The notes under the pieces are model-generated. The model did no database searches. It was not told the DNA's origin and worked only from the letters and a program-made list of their open reading frames with translations. 64,000 bases of DNA from Anaeramoeba flamelloides (Eukaryota > Metamonada > Anaeramoebidae), in the NCBI GenBank assembly GCA_027625915.1, contig JANTQA010000033.1:4402001-4466000 (forward strand), in the 5' to 3' direction. The stretch's first letter is position 1. Each line of letters opens with the position of its first letter. Of the stretch, positions 34,560 to 47,100 are shown piece by piece. The position numbers and the translations under genes are program-made.

Positions 34560-35650
34560 AAAATTTTGAAAACAAAATATTATTCTTAAAACTCAAACAC
34601 TTTATCGATTAAACAAATCAATAAAGTTCTAAATTAAAACTTAATAAAGTAGTCAATTTCATTTACTCAATATTTATCCAACTATTTAGAACTCCCAATT
34701 AAAACAAATTAAGGTAGCGATCCAAAAAATTTAAAAATAAAATAAGATGAAATAACCCCCAATATATTCAATAATCAGTATTACCAAAAGTAATTATTAA
34801 ATTTTTAATAATTATTATTTTTTATTCTTTCTCATTTCTGCTATTCTTTTCTTTTTTCTTTGTCTTTTTTCAATACAAATTTTTATTTTCATTTTTGTAA
34901 AAAAAATTATCATATGTGTTGTAATCTTGCCTACATTATAGTTAGGATCAAAAAATCTAAATATATCAAGATAAGAGTTTCTGAAAGCATCATATAGTGC
35001 TTAGGCTTTCTTTTGATTTAAGAAATAAAGAGAAAAAAGAAATAAATTTTCTTTTTATTTCTGGAATTAAAAAAAAATCAAACTTCCGTTTTCCAGAATT
35101 CAAAAGAATGTAGTAAAATCTTTGATTTAACTCAATTCTTTTAAATTCTGGAAAAAAATAACGTGAAAAGCCGTCAAGTGCCGTAGAGCGCCTATGGTTT
35201 CTCGAGATTTTCTGTGTTATTTGTTAAGTATTATAGGTTTTTTGAGGTTTTCTATTTTATTTATGAAGTATTCTAGGGTTTTTTTACTTTTTGAAATAAA
35301 CAGAAAATTTTAAAAATTTTCGGTTTATTTTTTTAAACAGTAAAAAAAACCTAATGAAATTCAATAGATTTTAGAAATAAAATAGAAAAACCTTAAAAAA
35401 ACCTAAAAAAAATTATCAAAATAGAAAACCCAAAAAAACCTAGAACACTTCACAAATAAACAGAAAAAAGAAGAAAAACTAAAAGTTATTTGCAATAATT
35501 TAAAAGAATAAAGAAAAATTAAAGATTTTACTCAATTCTTGTTAATTAAAAAAAATCTAAAAGCAATTATGTGATAATTTTGTCAAATCATTTCTCTTTA
35601 ATAAAAAAAAAAAATAAAATAAAATAAACTTGTTTTTACTTATACTTTAC
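34560..35650 (+). repeat. Hairpin-rich dispersed repeat, copy 2
   Basis: Collinear with 7290-8470 over the opening blocks. It then carries a TTTCCAGAATTCAAAAGAAT hairpin (35090-35150), GTGCCGTAGAGCGCC, and a nested series of hairpins around AAAACCT and AACACTTCACAAATAAA motifs (35170-35470) that recur at 63170-63400. Confidence 0.6.
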
Positions 35651-38153
35651 TGTATCATTAATTTTAAATAAATATATTATTTACTCAAAAATAATTTATT
35701 AATTTTTTTTCACACAATAAAATAAAACAACAATAAAGTGTGTCAAGTTGAGTTGTCTTACATACAATGGGGAATAACAAATGATTAAAAATTTGTTTAT
35801 ATGTTAACATTTTATCTTGTTATTTTGTTTTATTTTTTTAAAAACAATAAATGTGAGGATTTGATAATATAATTTTAAAGTCACGATAAAGTTTCAAAGA
35901 TCAAGATTATTTTTATTAAATCTTTGTTTTTTGCATAGAATCACGATATTTCATAAAATCGTATATATATAACAAATCATGATATTATAGAAAATTCTTA
36001 TATACTAGAAAAGTGTGATATTTGATAAAATCTCTAAAATTGTTTAAAAATAGTGATAAATATGAAAATATTATGAGGAAATTAAATCTCAATAAAAAAG
36101 TTGATTACTTTATGATTGAATTTAATAATATTTTTCAAAAAAAAATTTATTTGATCAAAAAAAAAAGATCTTAAAAAATAGTATTTCCTTTCAAAAACAA
36201 AGAAAAAGATACTTGATTCAATCAAAGTTAAGATTAAGATTTTTCATTGTTTTTAATTTTGATTTGGTTTACAGATCGATCGATCCTTTAGATCAACAAA
36301 TTTAATAATAAAAGAACAATAAATATTTTCTGAGTCTATCATGTGGTTATAGCATGTGTTAAATAAAAAAACTACAAAAATATCCAACCATTTATTTGTT
36401 ATTTAAATATTACTTTCTATTATATAAACATTTTCAATATTCTGTAAAAAGCTGAAAAGGAGATGGATAACATTTCAAAAGCTTTTACAATAACCTTAAC
36501 GACATTAAAACCATTTATTTAGATTACTTTGAAAATTTATTTTCATATTTTTATTCTTTTTCTTTTTCTCATCTTATATTTTTGTATTGGACAGAAAACA
36601 CCTATAGAGTTTATCATTTTATTGAACCGATCAACAATAAGAAAGAAAATTCCTCAATCTTCTTTATGGCTATTTAACTTATGAACGATAATAATCCCGT
36701 TTTAAATCAAGCACACATATATTATATATTCAAGTAATTTTTAATAGTGAGTTATTTATTAGTTTGATCATAAAGTTCCCCATGATATTTTTGATATTTT
36801 GTTAAAAAAAAAAATCAAAAGAAAAAAGTTTTGTTTGTTAGTTAAAACTTTTTGTCTTTCAAACACTAGAAGACAAATTACAACCCTTTCAAAAAGCTTT
36901 TCAACATTTTCAACTTGTAAAAGTGTTGTTAAAAATATAAAGCACTTTTTAAAAGTTAATGGAGTCTTTTCCACATGAATATCATAAAAAAAAAATAAAT
37001 AAAAAAAAAAAGACAAAAAAGCCTAAAAAAAAATTACTAAATTAGAAAAAATGAATCCGATTAAAGAATTGAAAAAATTTTTTTGAATAAAATTGGATAA
37101 AAATAATTGAATAGGCCCATTTTATTCAACAATACTGGGCATATTTTATGAAAAAGAGTTTTTTCAGTTTGATATTTTATCATGAATTTTTATTTGGGTT
37201 GTATGTAGTAAATATCTTCAGCTATTTTTTTTTTTTTTTTCATACATATTCAATTTACATCATTGATAATTTTTTCTTTTATTGTTCTTTTTTATTTTCA
37301 AGTTACCAACACTTTCAAACTTTATTATTTCGATATTAATATTATCTCTAACTTGATTTTTTTCCTTTACAACTCTCTTTTATACTTTAATGAAAATTTA
37401 TCGCTGGAAAAAAATTGAAAAGAAAATTTTTTTGTGTTTAACAAAGAAAAAACTTGACTTTCCGAAAGAAAAGAAATCACAGAAACTTCAAAGTATTAAA
37501 CGATCTTTGTTTCACAATTGTCTAAACCTGAGATTTTTCCCATTTGTGTAAATTGAAGACCCGCAATAAAATAACTTTCATATTTACTCTTGTCTAAAAG
37601 TCCAAAAAATTGGATAACATCAATTTATTTTTCTTCATTTATAAAATTTCTAGTTTACCATAACCTTTGTTATTTATTTATTGTTTTTAAAACAGGTTAA
37701 AAATATAAAATAGAAAAACCATTTCTATATCTTTATAAATTTTCGCTTTAGGTTACATCTGCTATACTACAAGTAATAGGGAAAAAAAACTTGCAATAAA
37801 AATTGGATATTTTGGATCGATTTATCAATTCTTGATCTAACTTAGTCTCTCAGTGAATTTTCGCTAATTAAGAAATAAAACCTTTTGAAAATAATATTTT
37901 GGTATTACTATTTTAAAAATACAGAAAATTCCAAACCAAAAATCAAATTTTCGTAATTTTAAGTCAAAAAAAAAAAACAAAAATGATATTAAATAAAAAA
38001 AATTTTCATAAAAAAATATAAAAATAAAAAATAAAAATTAAATAAATTTAATAAATCAAAACAACAAAAAAAGAAAAAGAGAGAAAGAAAAAGAAAAAGA
38101 GAAAAAAAAAAAAAAAAAAAAAAAAAGAACTAACAAAATTAATAATTTAAAAA

Positions 38154-41100
38154 TTATTTTTTAAATCCAGAATTTACTCTAGGAGATCCTACCATTGATA
38201 ATATTTCTTTATCGTTTTTCTTATTTCTTATAAATTGGAATTTAATATTACCAAGTTCATGTTTGTCTTCTTTAAAATTTTCCTTAAAAATATCTTTATA
38301 TTCTGGCTCAACAATTTTTGATCTAATTGAAGATAATAAATGAAAGGTATTGGGGTCTGTAATACTTAAAACGGAAAGTATAAAATCAAAAATTTTCGAA
38401 TCAGTACCGCCTAAATTGTTTTTATTCCATTTAAATAAAGTGGGTATAATTATTTTCGGGTTAGTTGATTTAGGCTTGGTAATAATTAAAAATTTTTTTA
38501 GATATCTTCCACAGGAATCAAATAATTCTTTATCAATTTTGTTTCCATGATAAAGAAATAATTTCGGGCTCGTCAATTGTAAATTGGTCACGGCAAATAA
38601 GGCATATGATACAAACATTGATCCTGTTAAGGCTGTCGCTCTTCGAGGGTCTTTTTTACTAAAGTATTTTTTATTTCCTTTTAAAATTCCTTGGATGATG
38701 TCTTCTCTCGAATAATTCAGCCCGTCAATTGAATATTTATAATCTACATTATATTGCCGAATATGGAAAAATGTTTCTGGGTTACTTTGACTAATAATAC
38801 AAGCATGCAAAAATAAACAATTTGCAATGTTAATCCAGAAGGCCAATTTTTCAGAAAGATTCAACTCGTTTAGGTTTGCGTTTTTTAACTCACCACTGAT
38901 CTTGATTCCATTTAAATATTCTGTTGAGCCCCCGATATACTTCCAATCAATGGGCAAATAAAGCAACTCATTTTGAGTTCGATCTTCTTCCGCTTCTAAA
39001 TGAAATTCGCCTATCCCCGGTATCATAATTTTTTTTTTTTTTTTTTGCTGTTTCTGTTTTATTTCTTCTTCTTCCTTTTTTTTATCCTGAATGTTGTTTT
39101 CCCGAAGCTTTGAGAGCAATTCAAGCAATTCTTCAGCAATTTTTGTTGCCTTCCTTTTTTCTGAATTGGCTTCATAATTCTGATTCAAAATACCAAGTTC
39201 ATCTTCACCTAAATTGTCTTCTTCGAGATTATGAATAGTCGATTGTGTGATTTTGATAGCTTTTTGTTTTTTGATTTGCTTATTCGAGATGTCATGGGAT
39301 TTTTTATATGTAGAAGATGCAGCGTCTTTTAACTGATTTAAAATAATTGCTAGCCTTGTACATGGATCATTAAATTTTAAAAAGGTCGTCATACTTGATT
39401 CCTACACAATATTAAATAATTATTAGAATTTTAAATATTTTGATGAGAAAATCTTTTGATTTGATAAACAAAAACTGCAATTCTAAAAAAACTAACAACG
39501 AATAGGGCTAATATAATATTGATCTCTTTCTGGGAAATATATATATATATATATATATATATCCATTCTAATTTTTTATTCAACTAGTATTGTCTCTTTG
39601 TTTTTTTTTTAAAAAAAAAACTGTTTCTTGACAATATAAATCAAAACTTCAAGTCTCTAGTAGTTTTTTTTTTTAATTAAAAATCGATAGATTTTCGAAA
39701 CAAAAAAAGAATTAAAAATAAATTCCGTTAGCTTTTCCAGAATTTAAAAGAATCGAGTAAAATCCAAGATTTTACTCTATTCTTTTGAACTCTGGGAAAC
39801 ACGGGAAACCATCGTTAGCATTTCCAGTCTTTAAAAGAATAGAGTAAAATTCTTTGGATTTTGCTCTATTTTTTCGAATCATGGAAAAACTTGGCACTAG
39901 ACAAATACCTAATTACTAAAATGATAAATAGTTTTATCATTTAATCTAGTGAGAGAGCGAATTTGGTCAATTCTCTTTATAATCGGACCCACTTCATAAA
40001 TTGAGAGTGGTTTTGTTCCAATTCTTATTTAGGTTTGATTTTATATAATAGTCAATAAATTTTTCAGACTATTTCTTAAAAGAATTAGTAGTTATAAGAA
40101 GCAAAAGTCCGATTTTTTCTTAAAATTACATCATTATGGCTTTTGATTACTTTTTGAGTGAATAATAAATAATCGGAAAATATTGTGGGCTGTACATTTT
40201 ACTATTATCCCATTATTGTTTTTTTCAAAAAATTATAATATTATTTTTATAATATTCTTTTATTTTGTTTAATTTTAATCAAAAAATAATTCTCTAAAAT
40301 AGTCCATTTGCAATTTATATTACTGCTATGTATTTTTTTTTAAACTCAAACATTTTATTTGTAAAAATTTAACTATATAATTCATCATAACTACCGATAA
40401 GAAAGAGATTAGAACACTCAAAGGTTTAGGATAGTATTACAGACACTGTGAAAAAATTTTGGGAAATCTTTTTGTAATTAGGCAAAGTTTGAAAATTTTC
40501 TGATCTTCTTTTTTTGAATTGAATTTAAATGAAATAGGAAGTATTTTACTAATAAATTCAACTTTAAATATAAAATGTTAAAGTTACTTTACAAGAGTTT
40601 AACCAATTTTTTTGTACAATTTTTAATCTCATAAATCCCAAAAGAACGCCGCGCTCAAGTATTTACGACATTGGAAAATTAATTTGGTTCAAGTCAACCC
40701 AATTATTTGATCAATAGACGACAAAGAAAAAAGTCCATCAATTTTCCCGTAAAGGTTGGAAATTAAATAAATTCCCTTTCTTTGTTTAAAAACAATGTCT
40801 ATTTACAAACAACGTTTTTCGTTTTTATTCCAAAGGAATCAATCTCATTTTTATAAAAAATAAAAAACGTTTGGTCTCTTTTTTCTTCGTAAAAAGAGAG
40901 AAAAGACCATTAATAAAAGATTTCAAAAAGTGAGAATAGAAAAACATTTACAAATTTTAGAAAAAAAAAAAAACATTTTATTTACTATGTCAAGTCAAGA
41001 AATTTTTGGAGAGGAATGCTCAAAATCAGTCATTATTAAGAACACACAATATACGCGGTTTTTATGTTTGATCGCCTTCGGATGTTTCTTAACAAGTGTA

Positions 41101-44100
41101 AAATAAAAGAGGAGATAGAAACTCATTGAAAAGTTGGCGATCTAGTTTGTCTCTGTGGGATTTTAAACCAAGTTTTATCCTTAATGGATGAAAATGTAAC
41201 CTTTAACTTCAATGTTTACAATGACTCCATTGAAAAAAAGATCCTTTGAAAAACAAGTTCTTTAAAGTACCATTAAAAAATTACAAATTAGTTGTATTGG
41301 GTATAATTTGTTTGTTTGTTTTCGTTTGTTAGTTTTTTTATTGTTTTAGATCCCGAGTTAAAAAATAAATAGCATCTCATATTGTTTTCATTTGTTCAAC
41401 AATCACCTGTTATATTTCCTCGTCTTGGATCCCCTTCCAGACTCAAAATATGAGATTGTTCTGGTACTAAGATTATATTAATCGTCGTTTTTCGAACTCC
41501 TCAATATCATCTTATATCACTTCGGACAATCTCATATTTCTCGTTCTTCCATACCAAACTCGTCACATAACAAGGAGATTGTTTCCAAATCAAAACAATA
41601 AAGACAGTTATTTTTCTCTAGCAAAAATATGAAAAAAATATAAAAAAATGATGCTATATTTTTCAGATCTACACCACTTAATATATTTGATAAAGTCCTA
41701 AATATAATAAATTTTTTTTTATTGATATTAAGATTTTATTTCTGAAAACATTAATTACAACAGTTTGAAATCATAAGTTAATTCAAGTTCTATTGATTTG
41801 AAATAAAATAAAAAATTCTAAATCAATTATATTCATTTTTTAAGGTATTTTATAGAATTTTTTTATTATTAAAATATATCCCAGTAATCGAAAATAAATA
41901 ATAAAAAAAACATCAAATAATTTGAAATAATCTTCAAACAAACCAAATTCCAAACTGATCATTTTAAATTGTTAATGGATAAAAAAATAAAAAATTGAAA
42001 AAAAAAAAAAAAAAAAAAACAAATTTTTACCTTTTTTTCATTTTCTTGTGGTTCATAATGTAAAACATCAATTCTGTCAAAATATTTATATAAAAAATTT
42101 CGAAAATCGATCAAATCTTGAAATGAGGATGTAGTGCTTTGGTGATTATCTTGCTTTTTTTTTTCATTTTTATTGACTACAGAACCAGAGCTAACGATTT
42201 TATTTACAAACCCATTAATTTTTTGTATATTTTTATCAGACCAATTTTTAAATTCAGAAAATAATTCATTTCTTTCAATTAACTTTGGTGTAGAAACAAA
42301 GGTTTGAAGAATTTTTGAGATTAATCTTAAGTTTTCTTTGTTTTCTTTGGTAATCCGATCTTCAATAATGCCATAGTAATTTGGATGATGAATTGCTGGG
42401 CAAATAAATCTGGAAATTAATGAGGATAGGATTATAAAATTGGAATACCCTTGGAATTTTTCTTCTACAATTGTTGATACATGCGAAAAAATTGTTTTTA
42501 ATTCTTCTGGTATTTGCTTAATGGAGCCAACGATCGCATCTAGAAATTTTTGAAGCATTTTTTCAACCCATTTAATATTTTTTTCATATTCGTCATTTCC
42601 AATTTTCAATTTATAGATCTTTTGATTTTAAATAATAAATATAAGATTTTTTTTCAGAGAGGATCGAAAAAATGAATTTAGTAAAATTATTCAGAAATTA
42701 ATAATAAAATATCACAATTTCAAAACGATCATTGTTAGGAGATTATAATCTTTCAAATGTTGAAATAAATAAAATAATATTAAAAAATATTAAATTAAAA
42801 AAATACTTTAAAGGAGTATTTTGAGGAGAAAAGATAAAAATCCGGATTTTGAAAATCATTTATATAAAAGTCTTTATTCAAGCATGAAAAAACAGTAATC
42901 TAAACTAAAAATTCAGAATTTTTAACACAGCTAAAACAGTTCAAAGAATCATAATAATATAATTTTCTTTCAAATTGGAAATAAATTTTGATTTTTGTAA
43001 AATATGAAAATCATTTTTTCATCTTTTGGTTTTTTGTTTTTATTTCATTTTTTGAATTACGTAACTTGTTTCGGTCGATCAAAAATTTTTTCGAAAAGTT
43101 GATATTAGGTTAAAGTTGGGTTCTTCCAAAGTAGAAGAACTCAAATAAAATTAGTTGATGGTATCTAACCATTTGATCGATCAATAATCCTAATAGAATT
43201 TTTAACAAATTTACCAATGCATTTTTTTGACACAGATGAATTATTGAGGAAAATGAACATTAAAGAAATCGATAATGCCCTAATAAAAAAAAATTTGTAT
43301 AACATCTATATAACATTTTTATAACAAAATTTCCTTTTACATGATGGTTTTTTCAATATTTTTGTAAAAATATTCTTATAACAAGCTTATAAAATGTTCC
43401 AAATTTTATGACACACTTTATAACAAACATTTATGTTATAAAAGTTTTTATTATAAAATTTTATAACATTTTAAACGTTTATAACACCTTTACAACACGT
43501 TTATAACATGTTATAAAAAACTTTTTTTATTAGGGTGTTATCAGAGAATATATTTTGACCAACATGACCCAACATGCAATTAAGGAAAAGGAGCTCAAGA
43601 CAAAATAAAACCTTTCAACAAATTCACTTAAACCAGAAAATTTCAGGTCTATCTAACAATTATTTTGACCTCTTTAGTTTTTCTTCACTTTTCATTCTTT
43701 TCTTTCTATCATTTTTCACCACTTCTTCATTTTTATTCTTTCTTTCTTTTTTTTATTTTAGAAAACTAAATTAAGATTCAAATACTTCTGATGACTGTAT
43801 CTGAGAGATATTCTTTGAATTAGAATTCTCAAAATTAGTCACTTCAAAATTCTCTCTTTAACAGATTAGATGAGGTTTCATCTAAGCCTTAAAAATAAAT
43901 CCAATTTATTTTTTTGTATGTTCTCTCTCAGAAATTTTAAACACACCAATAATTAATTTGTATTAATGTTTTTTGATTTTTTTGTTAGGGTATAGTAATT
44001 TATTAACAATTGTTAGTATTTCAATTAGTTAATTGCTCTAATTTGGTATTTCTTCTTCGAATTTATTAAATAAGATTTTTTTTTCAAAAATTGAATTTTG

Positions 44101-47100
44101 GTCTGTTAAAAATTTTGAATTGGAGTTTATGTTACGAAGCAAATGGTTCAAAAATTCAGAGAATTAAAAAGGGGGATTAAAAATGGGAAACGATTCACCA
44201 TTACAAGATTTGCTAATGGAAGAAATTTTTAAACACAATAAAACGCAAATTGAAATTTCTTCTAAAAGAAAAGAAAACGCAAGTTGAAAAATTTTTTTTA
44301 AAAGAAAAGAAAAGAAAAAAAAGAAATTTTGGTTTGTAAATAAAAAATTAAAGAACAAATTTTTTTTTTGGAAACTGATTTGAATGACACGAATGTATTT
44401 AGCAACTATACACCTTGCAATAAAAAATATTTCCAAAACAATTACATATCAAAAATAAATCGAAAAAAATAAAAGAACAAAAGTGTGGAAAAATAATAAA
44501 TTTTAATTTTATGGCCCAAGATCTAATTTGCTTGGAATTTCAAGTGTTTATTATTCCATTCCAAGTAACTTTTGTTTTGTCATGGAGATTTTTCAATGAA
44601 TTTTTTTTCTTTTTTTGTTTTTATTTTTTTCCTAATTTTTTTTACAAAAAAATTGGGAAAGAACTTTCCAAAAAAAGCGATTGAAAAAAAAAATGCAAAA
44701 CTCCGGAGTTTTTGTTTTTATACCTACACAGGTACTTTAAATAGTAGAACAAAAAACATAGACCATATATTAATTAATTTTATAAATAAATTTATTTTTA
44801 AAATTCAAGATTGATAGAAAATAATTTATCTGAAAATAAAAAGATTATTAACAATATTAATATTAGAAATAGATTGGAATATAATAAAAAATTACCAAAA
44901 ATTATTTGCTAAATATTTTTAGTAAAAAAAAAATTTTAAATTTAGATATTAATACATCAAAATTCTTAAAACTAATTCTATCAAATACACAGATTAAATT
45001 TAAAGAAAGAAAAAAAAAAACATATGGCACCATTAATAAAAAATCTTTTAAAATCATCCAAGTTTATTTAATTGGATCATATTAAAAAAATAAATTAATA
45101 ATCTTATTATAAATTTATTCATTAAGTAAACTTGTAATTTATTAAAAATAAAAATTTTTGGAAAAAAAAAATCTAATAATTGATGAAAAAAAAAATGAAA
45201 ATGATTTTAAATAATAAAAATATAATCAAAGGATATTTTGGTTTTATTAGTTAAAATCCAATTGAACCAAGCTAAAAAGATTTTAAATTTCATTAAAAAC
45301 TTCAAACATTACCAAATTTTTAAAAATTTTAAAAATTAATATATTTTTTTCCGTTTGAAAATAACAAAAACACAATTAAATATTTAAAAAATAAATCCAA
45401 TAAAAGGATTTTAAAAAATTGAGAATATGAAATATCTTATTGTCGATGAAAATAACACTGAATTAAACCCAATTGAAAACAAAAATTATAAAAGTTAGAG
45501 AACTGATAATTTACAAGTGGTAAAGTTTTCAAATTTACAACACGAAGTGAAGGTATTTGATTACCCTTAACCACATTCTTTCTGATTGTTTATCATTTCT
45601 CAAAAAGTTACAAAAAGTTATAACAGTGTAATTTTAATTAAAAATCGGACTTATGCCTCATGGAATCGTCTATTTCTTGAAGAAATTGTCTGACTGATTT
45701 GAATCTTTTTGTGCTATTATAAAAATCGAGCCTAAATAAGAATTGTAACAAAATACCTTTCAATTTATGGAGTGGTTCCTATTCTTGAGAGAATTGTCCA
45801 AATTCGCTCTCCCACTAGTTTCAATAATATCTCTAATTAAAACCAGAGATTCAGGCGGGTACCGTCAAGTGACATCGAGTGACGTCGAGTGCCTAGCTTT
45901 TTTTTAATTTAAGAAATTAAAAAAAAGCTAACGACGGTTTTCCAGAATTCAAAAGAATAGAGTAAAATCAAAGATTTAACTCAATTCTTTTAAATGCTGG
46001 AAAAACTAAAGGAAGTTACAAGGTCTTCTTTTAATACTCACTCTTTAATGAAAAAAAAAAAATAATACCAATAATTATCATTACTTTTTAATTTATTGGA
46101 ATTCTTTAGCTAATTTGTGATTTTTTGATTTAAAAAGAATTGAAAAAGTTGATTTTATTTCTTATTTTCTTTTTACATAAATATTTTTTTTTTTTTTTTT
46201 CAATTTATTAACAACCTAATATTCGATCAAACCAAATCCACTTTTTTTTAATTACATAATTTTGTATTTCATCAACGTTAGCAAAAGTAAATTTTGAATA
46301 TGTTAATCATTTTAATTGAATCCATAATTCACATCGGTTCTTTCGAAAAATCACTTGATTCTTTTTATTTTTTTTTGGAAACCAAAAAATTGTCTATTAC
46401 CAAAAAAATTAAAAGAAAAAGCTCAGGTTTCAAAAAAAAAAAAAAATGAAAGAAATCACAAGAGACAAAAGAAAATAAAATCCCAAAGAAATCAAAGAAA
46501 GTTATAAAAACCAAAGAACATCCATTATTTTTTCAGGAAAATTGCACCATCATGTTGTAGAGAATCAAAAACACTCAAAAAATAATTGGGGAACTTTGTC
46601 ATTTTTTCTCTGAAAAATGTAATATTATCTGAATTAGTTTTCTCGAATATTTTTTATTTTCATAACAGAATCTAATTTGATACTTTTTAAAAATATTGTG
46701 TTTTTGAAAAAAAAGGTGTTCAAAATTTGAAATTTTCATTTTTTCGTTTTCAAACAACCACCTGAGGAGACGAATATAAATAATTTAATAACTTCTTGAA
46801 TATTTTCATTTGTCATAAAAATTTTCATTTGAACAGTTATTTTTTTTTAAAAAATATAAGAATTACAATTTTTAAACAATTAAAAGAGACAAAACCAATA
46901 TGTTTCAGCCATTTTAAAAAAGTGAGTCCTTTTTTAAAACACATAATTCGAAAAAAGTTTTTAAAAAAGTGATTATTTTTTTTAGATTGTCAGAATTAAA
47001 ACTTTTTTAAAGTTTTATGTTTTTTTAATAAAGTAAGGACTTTTTTCTAAAAAAAGTACTTTTTTCACACCTCCAACCTCACCCTATGTATAAAGATTGA

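Larger units (their letters stand above)
33321..38153. other. Gene-free spacer with a hairpin-family copy
   Basis: Starts with a short tandem repeat (33322-33360). The hairpin-rich family copy occupies about 34560-35650. Positions 35700-38100 are AT-rich with nothing identifiable, ending in long A runs (38100-38130) just downstream of the C2-RasGAP-DUF547 gene. Confidence 0.55.
39402..42030 (-). other. Intron 5 (2.6 kb) of the C2-RasGAP-DUF547 gene
   Basis: GTAAAA donor, TTGTGTAG acceptor. Holds an AT microsatellite (39537-39562), hairpin-family sequence (39680-40200) and a copy of the unclassified repeat family (40440-41620). Confidence 0.75.
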
